Source of the DNA: Brevibacillus migulae
GTDB taxonomy: Bacteria; Bacillota; Bacilli; Brevibacillales; Brevibacillaceae
DNA: 64,000 bases
Reading direction: 5' to 3'
NCBI RefSeq assembly: GCF_004521915.1
Contig: NZ_SDKD01000001.1
Span: 248,001 to 312,000 of the forward strand
Positions 60,351-64,000 of the stretch are shown one piece after another; the stretch's first letter is position 1, and every line of letters starts with the position of its first letter. A model generated the notes under the pieces. The model was not told the origin of the DNA and did not search any database. It saw nothing but the letters and a program-made list of their open reading frames with translations. A program made the translations under genes and the position numbers.

Positions 60351-60466
60351 ATGTTGGCACGACCCGTGTATCTTTGGCGAAGGAAAAGAACGAGGAAAAG
60401 AAAGGATTCATTGTATGTAAATGGAATTCATAAAATTAGCAATATTTCCAAAAGGGGAGGCAGTCG

Positions 60467-60643
60467 ATGGACAATCAATCTTTAGAACCGATTATGAACG
60501 AATTGGCATGCATCAGAAGCGAGGTCAAAGCTTTCAAGCTGGAAGCGCGGGCCGAACTTGCGCTGATCAAGCAAGAATTGAAGGAGCTGAAAAACTACCT
60601 GCAGCAGTCGGCGGAAATGCGGAACGCTGCAGACAGAGACTGA
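60467..60643 (+). CDS. 58-residue coiled-coil protein
   Basis: The ATG at 60467 follows AGGGGAGG at 8 bases and the frame ends with TGA at 60641-60643. The product is almost entirely amphipathic helix with heptad spacing (ELACIRSEVKAFKLEARAEL, then LIKQELKELKNYLQQSAEM), predicted to be a coiled-coil. It ends 40 bases before the orphan OppA-like gene and may be co-transcribed. The overlapping 88-codon frame from 60421 lacks a ribosome site. Family not recognised. Confidence 0.65.
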   Translation: MDNQSLEPIMNELACIRSEVKAFKLEARAELALIKQELKELKNYLQQSAEMRNAADRD

Positions 60644-60683
60644 TTCCATTTAGACTGAGAGGTTATGGGGGAGGCGTCGTACA

Positions 60684-62357
60684 TTGAAAAAGAAGAAACG
60701 GATATTTTCTTTCAGCCTGGCCTGCTTGGCTGCATTTATGCTTACTGCTTGTAATCAGCCATCTTCGGGAAACGGGACCGCTCCGGCTGAGCAGAATAAC
60801 GCTGCCAGTGCACCGGCACAGGCGCGGGAAGCAGGCAAAGAGCAGAAGCTGCACCTCAATACATTCACGGAACCAAGCTCGCTCCATCCCGGTCTGGCAA
60901 CCGATATCTGGTCTTCGAATGTACTCATGCAAACATTCGAGGGTTTAACCCGCATCAATCAAAACGGGGAACCAGAGGAAGCCATGGCGAAAGAAATCAA
61001 GGTATCGGAGGATTTGTTAACCTATACGTTTATCCTCCAAGATAATGCAAAATGGTCCAACGGCGATCCGGTAACCGCTCATGATTTTGAATATGCGTGG
61101 AAATGGGTGCTGACTCCAGCCAACGCATCGGAATATGCGTATCAGCTGTTTTACATCAAGAATGCGGAAAAAGCCTACAAGGGGGAAGGCCCGGTCGACG
61201 CTGTTGGCGTAAAAGCGCTGGACGATCGGACGCTTGAAGTGAAGCTGGAAAACCCTACTCCGTTCTTTCGGGAACTGACAGCCTTCACCACTTATTTCCC
61301 GATCAACAGCAAGATCGCCAAGGACAATCCCAAATGGGCGGAAAATGCGGGAGATTTGTATACGTCCAACGGTCCCTTCAAGATGGTGGCATGGGAGCAT
61401 AAAAACAAAATCATGCTGGAGAAAAACGAGCATTATTGGGACGCACAGCATGTGAAGCTGGAATCGATCGAGATGCTCATGATCAATGAAGCCAATACGG
61501 AGCTGAGTCTGTTTGAAAGCGGGGAGCTGGATTGGGCAGGCGCTCCGGCAGGAAATATTCCATTGGATGCAATGGCCACGCTGAAAGAGAAAGGCGCATT
61601 GGAAATCGTGCCAAAAGCGGGGACGTATTGGTATGAATTTAACACCGCGCAAAAACCATTCTCCAACGCGAAAATTCGCAAAGCCTTTGCCTATGCGATC
61701 AACCGGCAGGAACTGGTGGATAACGTCACGCAGGGCGGAGAAATCCCCGCGATGGCGGTCGTACCCACATCCATGTTTCCGGAAAATGAGAAAGGCTTTT
61801 TCAAAGATCATGATGTCGAGACCGCCAAGAAGCTTCTCGCCGAAGGGCTGAAAGAGGAAGGGTATGCGGATGTCAAAGCATTGCCGCCTATCACGCTCTC
61901 TTACAACACCGATGAGGCCCAGGCCCAAATCGCCCAAGCCGTACAGGATATGTGGCGAAAAAATCTGGGGGTAGAGGTGAAGCTGGAAAACCAGGAGTGG
62001 ACGGTCTATTACGACAACATCAAAAAGGGCAACTATCAGGTGGCGCGGATGGGCTGGACGGGAGATTTTAACGATCCGATCAACTTTCTGGAGATTTTCC
62101 GCGACAAAGGCGGCAACAACCATACAGGCTGGAGCGACCCGCGCTTCACGGACCTTTTGGCAAAGTCGTCAAGGGAAGGGGATGCCAAAAAACGCAAGGC
62201 CATCCTGCGTGAGGCTGAACAGGTTCTGATGGAAGGCATGCCGGTGATCCCCTTTTACTTCAAAACGACCGTGTATGCGAAGAATCCTTCCTTGAAAGAG
62301 GTAGTAATTTCGGGGCTCGGCAATGCCCAGTACAAATGGGCTTATTTTGGTCGATAA
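60684..62357 (+). CDS. Orphan peptide-binding lipoprotein, OppA/DppE type
   Basis: 557 residues from a TTG with GGGGGAGG 10 bases upstream. Lipobox LTAC. Family 5 solute-binding fold with LNTFTEPSSLHPGLATDIWSSNVLMQTFEGLTRI, the SBP_bac_5 block VTAHDFEYAWKWVL and the late GWTGDFNDPINFLEIF. OppA-type proteins bind short peptides outside the membrane. No permease or ATPase genes are adjacent, so it either serves a distant Opp system or acts as a peptide sensor. Confidence 0.92.
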   Translation: MKKKKRIFSFSLACLAAFMLTACNQPSSGNGTAPAEQNNAASAPAQAREAGKEQKLHLNTFTEPSSLHPGLATDIWSSNVLMQTFEGLTRINQNGEPEEAMAKEIKVSEDLLTYTFILQDNAKWSNGDPVTAHDFEYAWKWVLTPANASEYAYQLFYIKNAEKAYKGEGPVDAVGVKALDDRTLEVKLENPTPFFRELTAFTTYFPINSKIAKDNPKWAENAGDLYTSNGPFKMVAWEHKNKIMLEKNEHYWDAQHVKLESIEMLMINEANTELSLFESGELDWAGAPAGNIPLDAMATLKEKGALEIVPKAGTYWYEFNTAQKPFSNAKIRKAFAYAINRQELVDNVTQGGEIPAMAVVPTSMFPENEKGFFKDHDVETAKKLLAEGLKEEGYADVKALPPITLSYNTDEAQAQIAQAVQDMWRKNLGVEVKLENQEWTVYYDNIKKGNYQVARMGWTGDFNDPINFLEIFRDKGGNNHTGWSDPRFTDLLAKSSREGDAKKRKAILREAEQVLMEGMPVIPFYFKTTVYAKNPSLKEVVISGLGNAQYKWAYFGR

Positions 62358-62391
62358 GAATTTAGTAAATTCTCCGATATAAGAGCAACTA

Positions 62392-62426
62392 AGCTCCGCA
62401 AAAGACTTGGCGTAGCCAAGTTTTTT
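62392..62426 (+). terminator. oppA terminator, hairpin family copy 5
   Basis: ACTTGGC (62405-62411) pairs perfectly with GCCAAGT (62415-62421) around GTA and is followed by six T. The wider AGCTCCGCAAAAGACTTGGC to GTAGCC region (62392-62417) belongs to the dispersed hairpin family. Confidence 0.8.
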
Positions 62427-62453
62427 CTAAAAATATTTTCCGCACTAAAATGA

Positions 62454-62495
62454 AAACCGTGAACGCATGCAAATCAATTGCTTGCTTCACGGTTT
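62454..62495. terminator. Terminator of the second fnr gene
   Basis: AAACCGTGAA (62454-62463) pairs with TTCACGGTTT (62486-62495), with inner GCATGCAA/TTGCTTGC pairing. The minus strand ends in TTTTCATTTT. Confidence 0.8.
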
Positions 62496-62503
62496 CTTTG
62501 TGA

Positions 62504-63208
62504 TTACATCTGACAGATTTCTGGCGGGCAATCGTCGCAGAAGATCGCTTCCTTCAGGTAATCCAGGTCTTTGATCAACAGATGGCCTTGCGGTAACAGT
62601 TCAATCACGTCCAATTTCTTCAGATCAGAAAGCATGCGATTCACGCTTTCGCGGGTGAGGCCAATGAATTGGGCCAGATCACGGTTGGTCAGGGATAAGT
62701 TGATATAAATGCCGTCATCACGCTTTTCTCCGTATGTGTTGCACATACGGATCAGCGTGGAGTAAAGCGCACCGATTTTTCCGTTCAGCAGCAGATCGCG
62801 GAACTTGGATTGCATGCGGCGGTTCATGACCCCCATCCAGCGCAAAAATTCTACGCAGTATTCCCCATTGCCCATGAGCAGCTTTTCCAGCGCACTGCGC
62901 GGAATCGCACTGACTTCACCGGGCTCCAGCATCGTTGCCGTATTCGTATACGGGACGTTTGGTTCAAACAAACCTGCCAAACCTACCAGCTCACCTTGGC
63001 CAAATACCTGGAGCGTCAACTCTTTCCCATCCACGGTTGTTTTGGTTACCTTTACCTGTCCCTTGTCGAGTAAATACAAATAATCGGCTTGATCTCCATC
63101 TATATAGAGGACAGAACCTACTGCCACTTTTTTCTTCGTTCCAAGTTGTTCCAGCTGAGTCAGAAACTCAGGAGATACCTGTTCAATAAAAGATAAATGT
63201 TTGATCAA
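62504..63208 (-). CDS. fnr: Fnr, oxygen-sensing Crp/Fnr regulator (paralogue 2)
   Basis: 234 residues from a TTG at 63208, chosen because GGGAGGTG lies 6 bases upstream; the frame is open 40 codons further without support. Sensor domain (YIDGDQADYLYLLDKGQVKV), winged helix (TNRDLAQFIGLTRESVNRMLSDLKKLD), and C-terminal Cys224, Cys227 and Cys232 (FCDDCPPEIC) with Asp138 in KFRDLLLNGK. The 86-residue distance from Asp to first Cys equals that between Asp141 and Cys227, the cluster ligands of Bacillus subtilis Fnr, so this looks like the true orthologue. Divergent from the Fnr-boxed gene at 63416. Confidence 0.9.
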   Translation of the reverse strand: MIKHLSFIEQVSPEFLTQLEQLGTKKKVAVGSVLYIDGDQADYLYLLDKGQVKVTKTTVDGKELTLQVFGQGELVGLAGLFEPNVPYTNTATMLEPGEVSAIPRSALEKLLMGNGEYCVEFLRWMGVMNRRMQSKFRDLLLNGKIGALYSTLIRMCNTYGEKRDDGIYINLSLTNRDLAQFIGLTRESVNRMLSDLKKLDVIELLPQGHLLIKDLDYLKEAIFCDDCPPEICQM

Positions 63209-63257
63209 TCGCTGCACCTCCCGCTCGCGTTGACTGTCGGTTCTCAAATTTCTCCTT

Positions 63258-63263
63258 ATTATA
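63258..63263 (-). promoter_or_regulatory. Extended -10 of the second fnr gene
   Basis: On the minus strand TGCTATAAT is an extended -10 element, about 50 bases upstream of the TTG start. No good -35 box is visible. Confidence 0.45.
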
Positions 63264-63327
63264 GCATGACATTGCTGGGAAAAATCGTGACATCTTTTGG
63301 ACGATGAAGGGTTTCTTTCTTTTGTCA

Positions 63328-63370
63328 TGTGAGAAATATCACAAAGCCAGGTCGGAGGAATTGGTAGAAT
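63328..63370 (+). promoter_or_regulatory. Fnr-type promoter of the right-edge membrane gene
   Basis: TGTGAGAAATATCACA (63328-63343), a perfect palindrome, with -10 element TAGAAT (63365-63370); box centre at -41.5 from a start near 63377. Confidence 0.75.
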
Positions 63371-63415
63371 GACATCATCAATAAGCGCGCTATGTAATCG
63401 AGGAGGTTACCTGAG

Positions 63416-64000
63416 ATGGAACATGCATTTGCTTCCAAATTCGCACGACGGGCTTTTACGATCGTATTGGTGTTATTTATCGCTTCCTTTTTAGGATCCC
63501 GTTTCTTCACGCATATCGACTTGGCCTTGTACGGCTATATGGTCGGCTCCATTGTGTTTGTGGGTGGATTTTTGTACCGTTTCATCGCGTGGGCCGATCG
63601 CCCGCCAACCAACATCATTTTGAAAAAAGGCTTGAAGCTGCTCTTCCGCAAAAGCACACCGAAAACATCTGCGGAGCATCTGGTGACATATCGCTTTATT
63701 TGGAATCGCGGCTGGTACCGCTGGACACAGCACATATTGCTCGGGTGGGGCTGTATCCTCTCCGCATTCGTAACCTTTCCGCTTGTCTTCGGCTGGATGT
63801 ATTTCACGATGGGCGACAACGGCATATACACAGTCGTATTCATGGGGATTGATCTCATGACGATTCGGGCGGATGGCTTTCTCGCGTATCTGTTTTTCAA
63901 TGCGTTGAACATCACGGCGTTCATGGTCATCGCGGGTGTGTGCATGGCGCTCTATCGCCGGATGAAAGATTTTCAGGCGCTTGCGGAGCAGACCTTCCTT
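63416..64000 (+). CDS. Membrane protein under Fnr control, 5' part
   Basis: The frame opens at the ATG at 63416 (GAGGAGG 10 bases upstream) and runs off the right edge after 195 codons. It has about four membrane helices (FTIVLVLFIASFLG, LYGYMVGSIVFVGGFLY, HILLGWGCILSAFVTFPLVFGW, FLAYLFFNALNITAFMVIAGVCMAL) and His residues (RWTQHILLGWG) that could ligate heme, resembling the cytochrome-b-like N-terminus of membrane Fe-S oxidoreductases. The perfect Fnr box predicts anaerobic expression. The rest of the protein is outside the window, so the family call is tentative. Confidence 0.7.
   Translation, partial: MEHAFASKFARRAFTIVLVLFIASFLGSRFFTHIDLALYGYMVGSIVFVGGFLYRFIAWADRPPTNIILKKGLKLLFRKSTPKTSAEHLVTYRFIWNRGWYRWTQHILLGWGCILSAFVTFPLVFGWMYFTMGDNGIYTVVFMGIDLMTIRADGFLAYLFFNALNITAFMVIAGVCMALYRRMKDFQALAEQTFL

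Noticed and set aside
60421..60687. 88-codon ORF before the OppA-like gene
   Set aside because: No ribosome site, Gly/Arg-rich shadow composition, and it overlaps the better-supported 58-residue ORF in another frame.

Overview
The window is a 64 kb chromosomal segment of a Gram-positive, aerobic-to-facultative, spore-former-type Bacillota. The protein families (Bacillus-type Fnr with a C-terminal iron-sulfur motif, a NasC/NirB/NirD nitrate assimilation set, OpuC osmolyte transporter under a ydaO riboswitch, lipobox-bearing binding proteins), strong AGGAGG ribosome sites, frequent TTG/GTG starts and the moderate G+C content suggest Paenibacillaceae, most likely Brevibacillus. That placement is inference. 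No rRNA, tRNA, CRISPR array, prophage or insertion sequence was recognised.

Layout. 0-3 kb: end of an RDD membrane protein and a secreted protein of unknown function. 2.2-8.6 kb: an AraC regulator divergent from a sugar ABC importer and a GH42 beta-galactosidase. 8.6-18.1 kb: nitrate assimilation (nasA, nasC, nirB, nirD), a divergent ANTAR regulator with a TrpD2-like protein, and a convergent MEDS-domain histidine kinase. The nas leader carries a GlnR/TnrA box, a promoter and an ANTAR-type two-hairpin antiterminator overlapping an intrinsic terminator. 18.2-21.6 kb: XRE-cupin regulator, DoxX, DUF523, and a DHA3-type efflux pump behind a short leader peptide and attenuator. 21.9-26.2 kb: Rrf2/CymR-like regulator, YezD and a sulfate ABC importer. 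26.2-29.5 kb: c-di-AMP riboswitch and an OpuC-like osmolyte importer. 29.5-37 kb: redox and housekeeping genes (TrxB-like flavoprotein, Rrf2, WYL regulator, SDR, ABC-F, MgtC-like, acyl-CoA ligase). 37.2-41.2 kb: membrane GGDEF-EAL protein coupled to an orphan binding lipoprotein. 42-48 kb: IclR regulator and a PotABCD-like importer with an M20 peptidase. 48-51 kb: orphan histidine kinase and a flavodoxin-like reductase.

51.6-55.9 and 62.5-64 kb form an oxygen- and nitrate-responsive module: truncated globin with two small unknown proteins, two Fnr paralogues, long-form HPF, NarK, and a partial membrane protein at the right edge. Four TGTGA-N6-TCACA-like boxes sit about 41.5 bp upstream of start sites predicted from good -10 elements and a fifth sits about 42 bp upstream, which is the class II activation geometry. 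56-60 kb holds a WYL regulator with VOC, DJ-1 and DinB genes, then a MerR regulator with an aldo/keto reductase. 60-62.4 kb holds a large palindromic repeat, a 58-residue coiled-coil ORF and an orphan OppA-like lipoprotein.

The best candidates for new biology are the nas leader and its ANTAR-TrpD2 partner operon, the efflux-pump attenuator, the Fnr-controlled HPF and globin operons, the GGDEF-EAL/binding-protein pair, and two families of dispersed palindromes.
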